10,639 nucleotides of DNA from contig CAJWVP010000069.1 of assembly GCA_913048145.1 (NCBI GenBank), positions 1 through 10,639 of the forward strand, read 5' to 3'. The position numbers and the translations under genes are program-made. Source of the stretch: an uncultured Rhodospirillaceae bacterium (GTDB lineage: Bacteria; Pseudomonadota; Alphaproteobacteria; Rhodospirillales; Casp-alpha2). The notes beneath the pieces are model-generated. The model was not told the origin of the DNA. It searched no databases and saw nothing but the letters and a program-made list of their open reading frames with translations. Shown here in pieces: positions 1-7,776 of the stretch (the stretch's first letter is position 1; the number at the start of each line of letters is the position of its first letter).

Positions 1-38
1 TACGTCGACAAAAGTAAATTGTCTAGAGGTTGAAGGAT

Positions 39-407
39 ATGGATCCACTGATATTACAACGCCAGCTATATGATCCAGGTGATCAGATTTTTAAAGAAGG
101 TGATGAAGGCCGCCTCGCTTACGTAGTTGAAGAAGGCGAAGTTGAAATCTTCATGATCATCGATGATCACGAACAAGTTCTTGGAACCGTCGGCAAGGAC
201 GGTATTTTTGGAGAGATGGCGCTAATCGACAATCAGCCGCGCATGGCGAATGCTCGGACGACAAAGAGTACGACGATTATCTGCGTGACCCGTCAAATGT
301 TCGACGAGAAATTGAATCAGGCAGACCCGTTTATTCGTGGATTGCTAAAGATTTTGGCCGACAATAACCGCGATATTACGAGCAAGTGGTTGATGGCGCT
401 GAATTGA
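39..407 (+). CDS. Stand-alone cyclic nucleotide-binding domain protein
   Basis: A 122-residue protein that is almost entirely one cNMP-binding (CAP_ED) fold. The phosphate-binding cassette is well kept: F57-G58-E59-M60-A61-L62 followed by the binding arginine at R68 in the PRMANA stretch, as in CRP and PKA regulatory domains. A glycine-rich turn (E32-G33-E34) and a C-terminal helix (about 87-112) complete the fold. There is no helix-turn-helix, kinase, cyclase or channel part, so it is not a CRP-type regulator by itself; by family it should bind cAMP or cGMP and act on a partner protein. Start: ATG at 39 has AGAGG at 25-29, nine bases upstream; a TTG at 30 is in frame but lies too close to that site. 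It is more AT-rich than recG and mfd. The MAPEG gene follows after 81 bp. The domain call is firm; the biological role is unknown. Confidence 0.88.
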   Translation: MDPLILQRQLYDPGDQIFKEGDEGRLAYVVEEGEVEIFMIIDDHEQVLGTVGKDGIFGEMALIDNQPRMANARTTKSTTIICVTRQMFDEKLNQADPFIRGLLKILADNNRDITSKWLMALN

Positions 408-431
408 ACACTTTGAGGTGCCACGTCGGCG

Positions 432-448
432 AATAAGATCTTCTTATT
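432..448. repeat. AT-rich perfect inverted repeat (7 bp arms, 3 nt loop)
   Basis: AATAAGA (432-438), loop TCT, TCTTATT (442-448), lying 25 bp after the CNBD gene stop and 41 bp before the MAPEG start. A T/G-rich stretch follows, but not a clean T-run, so this may be a weak terminator for the CNBD gene, an operator, or chance. Seen directly; function is a guess. Confidence 0.35.
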
Positions 449-474
449 TGTTGTTTGGGTTGTTGAAAATTATC

Positions 475-480
475 GGAGGT
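475..480 (+). promoter_or_regulatory. Strong ribosome-binding site of the MAPEG gene
   Basis: GGAGGT, a near-perfect Shine-Dalgarno, sits eight bases before the ATG at 489 and fixes that start. Confidence 0.8.
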
Positions 481-488
481 AATACGCA

Positions 489-881
489 ATGACTAATGAA
501 CTTGAAATATTAGTGTGGCTCGCTGGCTTAACGATCTTTATGTGGCTGCCGTATATCCTTGCCCACATTGTCAACGTGGGATTGATGCAAGCGCTTACTT
601 ATCGGGCGGATGGTGAGCCTCTGCCAGATTGGGCTGCCCGGGCAAAGCGGGCGCACTATAACGCGATTGAGAACCTTGCTCCGTTTGCTGCATTGGTGAT
701 AGTCGCCCACTTGGCTAATGTGAATAACGACGTGACGGCATCTGCTGCGTTAGCGTTTTTCTGGTTTCGTGTTGCTCATTACATCGTTTACACGCTGGGA
801 ATACCATTTGGTCGAACACTTACTTTTGCTGGAAGTTGGCTGGCCCAAATATGTTTCCTATATCAAATCTTAGTAGCCTAA
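489..881 (+). CDS. MAPEG family integral membrane protein
   Basis: A 130-residue, four-helix membrane protein of the MAPEG superfamily (the family of microsomal glutathione S-transferase and leukotriene C4 synthase). Helices lie near residues 5-28, 63-78, 84-104 and 108-128. The family hallmark is clear: after the first helix comes a charged loop with R51, R54, H56, N58 and then E61-N62-L63-x-P65-F66, matching the RA..N..EN..PF signature. R94, Y98 and Y101 in helix three and the P106-x-x-R109-T110 turn also fit. Bacterial members are mostly uncharacterised; glutathione-dependent detoxification in the inner membrane is possible but not shown. The length is typical. The gene has its own strong ribosome-binding site and is followed by 103 bp containing a hairpin, so it may be a separate unit. 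Family assignment firm, substrate unknown. Confidence 0.9.
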   Translation: MTNELEILVWLAGLTIFMWLPYILAHIVNVGLMQALTYRADGEPLPDWAARAKRAHYNAIENLAPFAALVIVAHLANVNNDVTASAALAFFWFRVAHYIVYTLGIPFGRTLTFAGSWLAQICFLYQILVA

Positions 882-921
882 TACAGGCCTTTGCCCGAAT
901 TTAGAGGCACAATCGAGGCGG

Positions 922-944
922 TTGCTACATCCCACCTGTAGCAA
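922..944. repeat. Perfect inverted repeat (8 bp arms, 7 nt loop)
   Basis: TTGCTACA (922-929), loop TCCCACC, TGTAGCAA (937-944), 40 bp after the MAPEG stop and 40 bp before the DUF502 start. No T-run follows, so it is not a classical intrinsic terminator; an operator or an RNA-stability hairpin is equally possible. Confidence 0.4.
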
Positions 945-984
945 TCTGAGCCGCGTAATGGTCGGGAAAGGGCCAAATATTAAA

Positions 985-1827
985 ATGAACCAAGAGCTAT
1001 TGGAGGGCGGCTCTGGCCAAGCGCCTAAATCACAACAACGAAAAAAAGCCCTGAGCTTTGCGCAGCGTATGCGCGCCTATCTGATGACCGGTATCTTGGT
1101 CGTTGCGCCTATCTCGATAACTTTATACTTGGCCTGGATATTCATCGGGTTTGTCGACGACCGCGTCACGCCGTTGATTCCCGCGAAATACAATCCGGAG
1201 AGCTATCTGCCGTTCGCTTTACCGGGGTTAGGTCTACTGGTGTTGGTAATTGCGTTGATCCTGATTGGCGCCGCAACAGCTGGGTTCTTCGGACGTCTTT
1301 GGACACGGGCCAGCGAACAAATTCTCGGGCGTATGCCCGTGATCCGAAATGTCTACAGTGCCGTGAAGCAGATTTTGGAGACGGTCCTGGCTCAGCAATC
1401 CAATGCTTTCCGGGAAGCCGTCTTGGTGGAGTACCCCCGGCGGGGTATCTGGGCGATTGCATTTATTACAGGCCGGACAGAAGGTGAGGTACAGAATGTC
1501 ACGGAAGAGGAATGCACCAATATCTTCCTGCCGACGACACCGAACCCAACATCAGGATTTCTGCTGTTCGTGCCCAAGAAGGATTTGATCCCCCTCAATA
1601 TGAGTGTTGAGGAAGCCATCAAGATGGTGATCTCCGGCGGAATCGTCACGCCGCCGGACCGTCGGCCCGAAGCCGAGAAGTCGGTGAAGCTGACATCTGC
1701 GCACACATATGAAACCTTGGATGTGCTCCGTGAAAACGATCGCGCGCCGGTATTAATCCCGAAGGGCAGTCGTCCCGGTGAGAAACAAGCGGCGGTTCGC
1801 GCCGATCCCAAAAAGGAAGAGGCCTGA
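985..1827 (+). CDS. DUF502 family inner-membrane protein
   Basis: A 280-residue protein. A hydrophilic N-terminus (about 1-30) leads to two membrane helices at about 33-57 and 78-103, then a soluble domain. Features of the DUF502 family are the I-R-N-V-Y-S-x-V-K-Q stretch after the second helix (120-129) and the very conserved block P186-N-P-T-S-G-F-L-L-F-V-P-K-K-D followed by LIPLNMSVEEAIK (about 201-213). The tail from 225 is charged and low in conservation. The family has no established biochemical function; in several bacteria members are annotated as putative transport or envelope proteins, which I do not take as evidence. Start: ATG 985 is preferred for typical family length; ATG 958 is in frame, and neither has a good Shine-Dalgarno (GGGAAAGGG at 963-971 is 13 bases from 985). 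It converges on recG with only four bases between the stops. Confidence 0.88.
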   Translation: MNQELLEGGSGQAPKSQQRKKALSFAQRMRAYLMTGILVVAPISITLYLAWIFIGFVDDRVTPLIPAKYNPESYLPFALPGLGLLVLVIALILIGAATAGFFGRLWTRASEQILGRMPVIRNVYSAVKQILETVLAQQSNAFREAVLVEYPRRGIWAIAFITGRTEGEVQNVTEEECTNIFLPTTPNPTSGFLLFVPKKDLIPLNMSVEEAIKMVISGGIVTPPDRRPEAEKSVKLTSAHTYETLDVLRENDRAPVLIPKGSRPGEKQAAVRADPKKEEA

Positions 1828-1831
1828 CGAT

Positions 1832-3913
1832 TTAACCCGAGCGCAAGTTTTTGACCGCGGCATCGCGTTCAAACAGATAGAGAAGAGTGCGGACGGCCTG
1901 ACCGCGTTCCGAGATCAGGTCGGGATCCTTGTCCAGGATAAGTGCCGCGTCGTCGCGGGCCGCGGCCAGCAAGTCCGCATGAATTTGCAGATCCGCCAGA
2001 AGGAATTCGGGAATACCGCTTTGACGTGTCCCCAGTAGTTCGCCGGCGCCGCGAAGCTTCAAGTCTTCTTCTGCAATGAGAAAACCGTCATCGGTTTCGC
2101 GCATGATGGACAACCGTGACCGCGCCGTCTCGGTGAGTGGAGACCCGTACATCAAAAGGCACGTCGCCGGCTTGTCGCCCCGACCAATGCGGCCGCGCAG
2201 TTGGTGAAGTTGAGCTAGGCCGAAGCGTTCCGAGTGTTCAATGACCATGACAGTAGCCGCGGGCACATCGACACCGACTTCAATGACCGTGGTAGCTACC
2301 AGGATGTCGACATTCCCATCGACGAAGGCCGCCATGGCCTTGTCTTTTTCAGGGCCCTTCATACGACCGTGGACCAAGCCGACGCGATCGCCGAACCGAG
2401 ATGCTAGCGCGGCTTGGCGATCCTCTGCGGCGGCGACGTCCAACTTCTCTGACTCCTCGATCAGGGGGCATACCCAAAAGACCTTGTCACCGGCATTCAG
2501 GGCCCGGTTGCACGCATCGACGATCTGCTCCAGGCGTTCAACCGGCAGGACCCGGGTATCCACTGGTTTGCGGCCCGGCGGTTTCTCCATCAGGCGCGAG
2601 GTGTCCATATCGCCGTACGCCGTCAACATTAGGGTCCGAGGAATGGGCGTTGCCGTCATTACCAAGGTGTCTACGGCGTCGCCCTTGGCAGCAAGCGATA
2701 GGCGCTGATGGACGCCGAACCGATGTTGTTCATCGATCACGGCGAGCGCGAGGTTCTTGTATTCTACCTCGTCTTGGAATAACGCGTGCGTGCCGACAGC
2801 GATCTGGGCTCGTCCTTCCACCAGGGCTTCGAGCGCAGCCGCCCGGTTCTTTCCACGCTCCCGCCCGGTCAGAACCGCCACCTGTAGGCCGGCGGCCTTG
2901 GCTAGCGGCGTGACTGTGGCCAGGTGTTGTCGGGCCAGGATTTCCGTCGGCGCCATGAGAACCGCCTGAGCGCCGGCTTCGACGGCCGTCAGCATCGCCA
3001 TTACCGCGACCAGTGTCTTACCGCTGCCGACGTCGCCCTGAAGGAGGCGCAGCATACGCGCGTCTGACGCTAGATCGTCTCGGATTTCGCCAATCGCTGT
3101 TTTCTGTGCATTTGTTAGATCGAAGGGCAGGGTCTTGGTAACCCGCTGCACCAGCGCGCCAGTGCCCCGCAACGGTCGGCCCTTCGCTCGGCGGATGTGT
3201 GTGCGAATGACCGCGAGAGCAACCTGGTTGCTGAGCAATTCGTCGTAGGCCAGCCGGCATCGGGCCAGCGCTGACGGTTCCAATTCACGGAGCCCCTGGG
3301 GCGCGTGTGAGGCCAACACGGCGTCGCGCCATGACGGCCACTTTTGTTTGGTGACATAGGCGGCATCGGCCCATTCGGGGAGCTCCGGTAGGTCTTTTAG
3401 GGCATCGTCGATGGCCCGGCTGAGCACCTTCATGGTGAGCCCTGTTGTTAAGGGATAGAGGGGTTCGATAGTCATGATGGAAGCGATGTCGGCCTCCTTC
3501 ACGATATGGTCCGGGTGGGACATCTGTATCTCGTCACCGAAGACCTCAATCTGGCCGCTTACCACGCGGGTTTCGCCCTCTGGTAAAATCTTGCGCAAGT
3601 AGTCCTCATGAGCATGGAAGAACACGAGGCTTAGACTGCCCGTTTCGTCCGAACACAGAACCTTATAGGGCATCCGCTTGTTAGGGGGCTTGCGATGCTG
3701 GTCGACGCGCACGGTAATGGTCGCGACCGTACTGGCCAGGGCCTCGGTAATTTTTGGTGCATGGCGCCGATCAATGAGACCCGATGGCAGGTGCCAGAGG
3801 AGATGCACAAGGCTTGGTCCCGTCCGTCTCTCAATAAGCGCACCAATTCGCGGGCCAACGCCTCTCAGCGCAGTGACGGATCGAAACAGGGTATAAAGAA
3901 TTTTCGGACGCAT
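1832..3913 (-). CDS. recG: ATP-dependent DNA helicase RecG
   Basis: A 693-residue RecG, full length for the family. RecG is a monomeric double-strand DNA translocase that regresses stalled replication forks and remodels Holliday junctions, D-loops and R-loops. Order of domains: N-terminal wedge with OB-fold at about 60-155; helicase domain 1 with a Q-motif-like segment near 262-275, Walker A GDVGSGKT (293-300), DEQH Walker B (394-397) and TATPIPRT (420-427); helicase domain 2 with TTVIEVGVDVP (541-551) and motif VI QLRGRIGRG (571-579); then the RecG C-terminal TRG-like region with LRGAGELLGTRQSG (620-633). All catalytic motifs are intact. The start MRPKILYTLF matches the usual alphaproteobacterial RecG N-terminus; no clear Shine-Dalgarno is visible. 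It diverges from sdhE-mfd and converges on the DUF502 gene (gap 1828-1831). Confidence 0.98.
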   Translation of the reverse strand: MRPKILYTLFRSVTALRGVGPRIGALIERRTGPSLVHLLWHLPSGLIDRRHAPKITEALASTVATITVRVDQHRKPPNKRMPYKVLCSDETGSLSLVFFHAHEDYLRKILPEGETRVVSGQIEVFGDEIQMSHPDHIVKEADIASIMTIEPLYPLTTGLTMKVLSRAIDDALKDLPELPEWADAAYVTKQKWPSWRDAVLASHAPQGLRELEPSALARCRLAYDELLSNQVALAVIRTHIRRAKGRPLRGTGALVQRVTKTLPFDLTNAQKTAIGEIRDDLASDARMLRLLQGDVGSGKTLVAVMAMLTAVEAGAQAVLMAPTEILARQHLATVTPLAKAAGLQVAVLTGRERGKNRAAALEALVEGRAQIAVGTHALFQDEVEYKNLALAVIDEQHRFGVHQRLSLAAKGDAVDTLVMTATPIPRTLMLTAYGDMDTSRLMEKPPGRKPVDTRVLPVERLEQIVDACNRALNAGDKVFWVCPLIEESEKLDVAAAEDRQAALASRFGDRVGLVHGRMKGPEKDKAMAAFVDGNVDILVATTVIEVGVDVPAATVMVIEHSERFGLAQLHQLRGRIGRGDKPATCLLMYGSPLTETARSRLSIMRETDDGFLIAEEDLKLRGAGELLGTRQSGIPEFLLADLQIHADLLAAARDDAALILDKDPDLISERGQAVRTLLYLFERDAAVKNLRSG

Positions 3914-3923
3914 GGTTTGGATG

Positions 3924-3952
3924 CTGACAAAGGGCCTAAAAGTACTTATATC
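3924..3952 (+). promoter_or_regulatory. Candidate sigma-70-type promoter for sdhE-mfd
   Basis: In the recG/sdhE divergent gap, CTGACA (3924-3929) is followed after 17 bases by TATATC (3947-3952). This fits a housekeeping promoter with transcription starting near 3959, about 34 bases before the preferred sdhE ATG at 3993. On the other strand the same A/T tract reads TATAAG (complement of 3945-3950) and could serve as the recG -10, but its -35 is poor. Motif matching by eye only. Confidence 0.35.
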
Positions 3953-3992
3953 CTATGCCGCGCGCAACCTCAGGCAAAGCTATCTCAAGTCC

Positions 3993-4244
3993 ATGAATCC
4001 ACGGCGCAAGAAACTTTTGTTCCAAAGTCAGCACTGCGGCTGGAAGGAGAACGACTTCCTGCTTGGCTGTTATGCTGTAGAAGTTATGGATTCGCTCTCC
4101 GAGGCCGATCTCGACGCCTTTGAGGCGTTATTGCGCGAGAGTGACAACGATATCTACAACTGGGTTACGGAGCGGGAACCCCTGCCGGCACACCTAGACA
4201 ATGCGTTCATGGCGGCGCTTATCACCTTTAACAGGGCGGAATAA
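3993..4244 (+). CDS. sdhE: Succinate dehydrogenase flavinylation factor SdhE (FAD assembly factor)
   Basis: An 83-residue SdhE/Sdh5 family protein (DUF339), the small helical factor that binds apo-SdhA and promotes covalent attachment of FAD. Family features are RRKKLLF (4-10), E19-N-D-F-LLG (19-25), the acidic LSEADLDAFEALL helix (35-47) and D53-I-Y-N-W-V with the following REPLP (61-65). Oddity: the functional RGxxE motif reads C15-G16-W17-K18-E19, so the arginine is a cysteine (codon TGC, one transition from CGC), while the glycine and glutamate are kept. Start: ATG 3993 gives the normal family length and lies after the candidate promoter; in-frame ATGs at 3912 and 3921 would add an unlikely N-terminus running to the recG start. 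The Shine-Dalgarno is weak. mfd follows three bases after the stop. Confidence 0.9.
   Translation: MNPRRKKLLFQSQHCGWKENDFLLGCYAVEVMDSLSEADLDAFEALLRESDNDIYNWVTEREPLPAHLDNAFMAALITFNRAE
4233..4240 (+). promoter_or_regulatory. Ribosome-binding site of mfd inside the sdhE 3' end
   Basis: AGGGCGGA, seven bases before the mfd ATG at 4248 and within the last codons of sdhE. It fixes the mfd start and implies co-transcription and probably coupled translation. Confidence 0.6.
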
Positions 4245-4247
4245 TCT

Positions 4248-7200
4248 ATGAGAGGTTCCGCGCCATCACCACTCGGCAACGTCGAAGTGGATGAACTTCG
4301 GTCTCTGATTGATAGGGACCCAGCCCGAGCGACCTTGGCTGGGGTTCCCGTTGGTGCGGAGGCCGGCGTTCTTGCCGAACTAGCTAATTTTGGGAGTGAT
4401 GTTGTCTTCGTGGCGCGCGATGACGTGGCTATGGAGCGGGCGCATGCGGCGATGAAGTTCATGGCCCCTGAAGTGCGGTGTTTAACGCTACCGGCGTGGG
4501 ATTGCTTGCCCTACGACCGGGTGTCGCCGCGACCGGCAATCGTCGGTGCGCGCCTAGCGGCATTGACGGCGTTGCTGGATGGTAACCGAACGCAGGGGAC
4601 GGTTGTTCTGACCACGGTTTCTGCGGCCCTTCAGCGCGTCATGCCGCGCGAGACACTGTCGGATACGACACGCCGACTGGAGGTGGGCGGGCATATTGAT
4701 CCTGCCGATCTGAAGGCTGCCTTGTTGGCGAACGGATTTCACCGAGCTGAGACCGTCCGGGAAATGGGCGAGTTTGCCGTGCGCGGCGATATCATTGACA
4801 TCTTTCTCGCTGGCGCGGCGGAACCTGTTCGCCTGGATTTCTTCGGCGACGAGTTGGAGGCCATTCGAACCTTCGATCCTATATCGCAACTTACGATTAA
4901 GTCGGAGGAGACTGCGCCCGCATCGGTCACCATCAGCGCCGTTGGCGAAGTTGTCCTCAACGACGACACCATCTCGCGTTTCCGCTCAAGGTACCGGGTT
5001 GCGTTTGGCGTCGGTGGCGATGATGACCCGCTTTACGCTGCGGTGTCGGAAGGACAACGTCATACGGGCATGGAACATTGGCAGGCACTATTTTTCGAGA
5101 AGCTCGAGAGCCTGTTCGACTATTTGCCCGACGCGACCGTGGTGCTGGATCATCAGCACGACGAAGCGGCAGAAGCACGGTTTGAGCTGATCATGGAGTA
5201 TTTCCGGGCGCGCCGTGACTTCTCAGGCGAGCAAGTGGGCGAGGGCGCCCCCTATCGACCGGTCCCCCCGGATCGTCTCTATTTCGATGATAGGACTTGG
5301 CGCGCGTCCCTGGCGATGCAGCCAACCCTCCAGCTTTCGCCCTATGCCCAGACCGCGCAGGCTGAAGGCACAATGGATTTCGGCGGAAAGCCCGGTGAGG
5401 GATTTGCCGATGTGCGGGTAGACCCGAACGCCAATGTCTTTGATGCTGTTGGTGAACGACTGGGCGCCCATGTGGCGGCCGGGCGCCGCGTATTGATTAC
5501 GGCGCATTCGGAAGGATCGGCAGATCGATTGACCACGCTATTGGCTGAGCACGGTGTAGACCCCATAGTCTTCGTTTCCGATTGGAAGACGTTCCAGGCA
5601 TTACCTTCCACCAGTATCGGCTTGGCGGTCCTGCCTTTGGAAAGTGGTCTGGTTTTTTCCGATAATGCTGTCGTCACAGAGCAAGATATTCTGGGCGACC
5701 GGCTGAACCGGCCAGCGCGGCACCGGCTCAAGGCGGAGAACTTCCTCACCGAGACGACCAGCCTTAGTGATGGTGACTTGGTTGTTCACATGGATCACGG
5801 CATTGCCCAGTTCGACGGCCTTGTGACGATCGAGGTCGGCGGCGCTCCGCATGACTGTTTGCGGCTACTGTATGCGGGCGACGACAAGCTCTTTCTTCCG
5901 GTTGAGAATATCGAGATGCTGGCGCGCTATGGCTCCGAAGGCACCGGTCTGCAATTGGACCGGCTGGGCGGTGCCAACTGGCAGGCCCGCAAGGCGAAGC
6001 TGAAGGAACGCATCCGGGAGATGGCGGATGAGTTGATCGGTGTCGCTGCCGCCCGATCCCTGAAGACCAGCCCGAAGATTCCCGTACCTGCCGGAATCTA
6101 TGAGGAGTTCTGCGCCCGTTTCCCATTCACCGAAACGGACGATCAAGCCCGTGCGATCGCAAGTGTCCTGGATGACTTGGGAAGTGGCCGCCCGGCGGAC
6201 CGGTTGATCTGCGGCGACGTGGGTTTCGGCAAGACTGAAGTGGCCCTGCGTGCCGCGTTCGCCACGGCGTATGACGGAAAACAGGTGGCCATCGTGGTCC
6301 CGACGACGCTACTCTGCCGTCAGCATTTTCAAAACTTCGTTCAGCGCTTCGCCGGTTTCCCAATGCGTATTGAACAGGTCTCGCGTCTGGTCTCGGCTGG
6401 ACACGTAAAGGCGGTGAAGGAGGGCTTGAAAGACGGTAGCGTCGATATCGTCATCGGCACGCATGCGCTTATGGCGAAGGATGTGCGCTTCCGCGAGTTG
6501 AGCCTCTTGATCATCGATGAGGAACAACACTTCGGCGTCGCTCATAAGGAACGCCTGAAGCGATTGCGCTCCGACGTACACGTGCTGACCCTAACCGCGA
6601 CGCCCATTCCACGGACTTTGCAATTGGCGTTAACTGGCATTCGCGAAATGAGCTTGATTGCGACGCCACCCGTCGACAGGTTGGCGGTGCGCACGTTCAT
6701 TTTGCCTTTTGACCCGGTGGTTATACGTGAGGCTTTGTTGCGTGAGAAATATCGGGGTGGCCAAAGCTATTATGTTTGTCCGCGCGTCGCCCACATTCCC
6801 CAGTTGGAGGAACGCTTGAAAGAACTGGTACCCGAATTGAGCTTTGGTGTCGCGCACGGGCGCATGGCGACCAAGGATTTGGAGGAAACTATTGCCGCCT
6901 TTGATGACGGGGCCTTCGATGTGTTGTTGTCGACCAATATCATCGAGTCCGGCCTCGACATGCCGAGCGTCAACACCATCATAATTCATCGCGCGGATAT
7001 GTTCGGCCTGGGCCAGTTGTATCAGCTTCGCGGTCGCGTTGGGCGATCAAAAATTCGGGCATATGCCTACTTGACGCTGCCGCCCCGCCAACGTCTGACG
7101 AAGACAGCAGAACGGCGCCTTGAAGTTATGCAGACGTTAGATAGCCTGGGCGCCGGGTTTTCGTTGGCAAGCTATGATCTGGATATCCGGGGTGCTGGAA

Positions 7201-7775
7201 ACCTCTTGGGCGAGGAGCAGTCCGGCCACATCCGCGAGGTTGGCGCCGAGCTCTATCAACAAATGTTGGAAGAAGCAGTTGCCGAAGCGCGCAGTCTGGA
7301 AGGCGATACCGCGCCTGATTCTGAGTGGAGCCCGCAAATCACCGTCGGATTACCGGTCCTCATCCCCGACACCTATGTCGCTGACCTTAGTGTCCGCATG
7401 GGGTTGTACCGCCGGCTCGCCTATCTGACGACGCGTGAGGAAATCGACGCCTTTGCCGCCGAACTCATCGACCGCTTCGGCACCCTGCCGGAGGAGGCTG
7501 AGAACCTACTGCAGGTGGTCACCTTGAAAGGCCGGTGCAAGGAAGCCGGCGTGGAGAAGGTCGATGCCGGGCCCAAAGGTGCGGTGGTCTGCTTCCGCAA
7601 CGACGACTTCGCGAATCCCGCGGGCCTCGTTGAATTCTTTGCCCAGCAAGCCGGTACGGCGAAACTGCGCCCTGATCATAAGCTGGTTTACATGCGGCAA
7701 TGGAAGACGCCGGAGGATCGGCTAAACGGCGTTCGCTATCTGATTGGCGAGTTGGCGAAAATCGCTTCCGCCTGA
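4248..7775 (+). CDS. mfd: Transcription-repair coupling factor Mfd
   Basis: A 1175-residue Mfd, normal alphaproteobacterial length. It binds RNA polymerase stalled at DNA lesions, pushes it forward to dislodge it, and recruits UvrA for nucleotide excision repair. The N-terminal UvrB-like module (about 1-350) includes PAWDCLPYDRVSP (from about 82) and GEFAVRGD (174-181). The RNA-polymerase-interacting CarD-like domain begins at D510 (DLVVHMDHGIAQF) and ends near 565. The RecG-like motor has Walker A GDVGFGKT (656-663), DEEQ (757-760), TATPIPRT (783-790) and motif VI QLRGRVGRS (926-934). The TRG motif follows (LDIRGAGNLLGEEQSG), then the C-terminal autoinhibitory D7 domain from about 1025. All motor motifs are intact. 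Second gene of an sdhE-mfd unit; its TGA is one base from the fahA stop on the other strand. Confidence 0.98.
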   Translation: MRGSAPSPLGNVEVDELRSLIDRDPARATLAGVPVGAEAGVLAELANFGSDVVFVARDDVAMERAHAAMKFMAPEVRCLTLPAWDCLPYDRVSPRPAIVGARLAALTALLDGNRTQGTVVLTTVSAALQRVMPRETLSDTTRRLEVGGHIDPADLKAALLANGFHRAETVREMGEFAVRGDIIDIFLAGAAEPVRLDFFGDELEAIRTFDPISQLTIKSEETAPASVTISAVGEVVLNDDTISRFRSRYRVAFGVGGDDDPLYAAVSEGQRHTGMEHWQALFFEKLESLFDYLPDATVVLDHQHDEAAEARFELIMEYFRARRDFSGEQVGEGAPYRPVPPDRLYFDDRTWRASLAMQPTLQLSPYAQTAQAEGTMDFGGKPGEGFADVRVDPNANVFDAVGERLGAHVAAGRRVLITAHSEGSADRLTTLLAEHGVDPIVFVSDWKTFQALPSTSIGLAVLPLESGLVFSDNAVVTEQDILGDRLNRPARHRLKAENFLTETTSLSDGDLVVHMDHGIAQFDGLVTIEVGGAPHDCLRLLYAGDDKLFLPVENIEMLARYGSEGTGLQLDRLGGANWQARKAKLKERIREMADELIGVAAARSLKTSPKIPVPAGIYEEFCARFPFTETDDQARAIASVLDDLGSGRPADRLICGDVGFGKTEVALRAAFATAYDGKQVAIVVPTTLLCRQHFQNFVQRFAGFPMRIEQVSRLVSAGHVKAVKEGLKDGSVDIVIGTHALMAKDVRFRELSLLIIDEEQHFGVAHKERLKRLRSDVHVLTLTATPIPRTLQLALTGIREMSLIATPPVDRLAVRTFILPFDPVVIREALLREKYRGGQSYYVCPRVAHIPQLEERLKELVPELSFGVAHGRMATKDLEETIAAFDDGAFDVLLSTNIIESGLDMPSVNTIIIHRADMFGLGQLYQLRGRVGRSKIRAYAYLTLPPRQRLTKTAERRLEVMQTLDSLGAGFSLASYDLDIRGAGNLLGEEQSGHIREVGAELYQQMLEEAVAEARSLEGDTAPDSEWSPQITVGLPVLIPDTYVADLSVRMGLYRRLAYLTTREEIDAFAAELIDRFGTLPEEAENLLQVVTLKGRCKEAGVEKVDAGPKGAVVCFRNDDFANPAGLVEFFAQQAGTAKLRPDHKLVYMRQWKTPEDRLNGVRYLIGELAKIASA

Positions 7776-7776
7776 G

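Noticed and set aside
30..38. TTG 30 as the CNBD protein start
   Set aside because: It directly follows AGAGG with no spacing; ATG 39 has correct spacing.
922..984. TTG 922 or ATG 958 as the DUF502 start
   Set aside because: TTG 922 falls in the stem of an inverted repeat and has no ribosome-binding site; ATG 958 remains possible but the added residues do not look like family sequence.
1392..1811. 139-residue minus-strand frame
   Set aside because: It lies opposite the conserved DUF502 core and shows the serine/arginine-rich composition of an antisense shadow.
3912..3992. Longer SdhE start at ATG 3912 or 3921
   Set aside because: It would overlap or abut the recG start, place the start before the candidate promoter, and add about 27 residues not typical of the family.
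3695..4123. 142-residue plus-strand frame across the recG/sdhE gap
   Set aside because: It is antisense to the recG start and out of frame with sdhE; composition is not protein-like.
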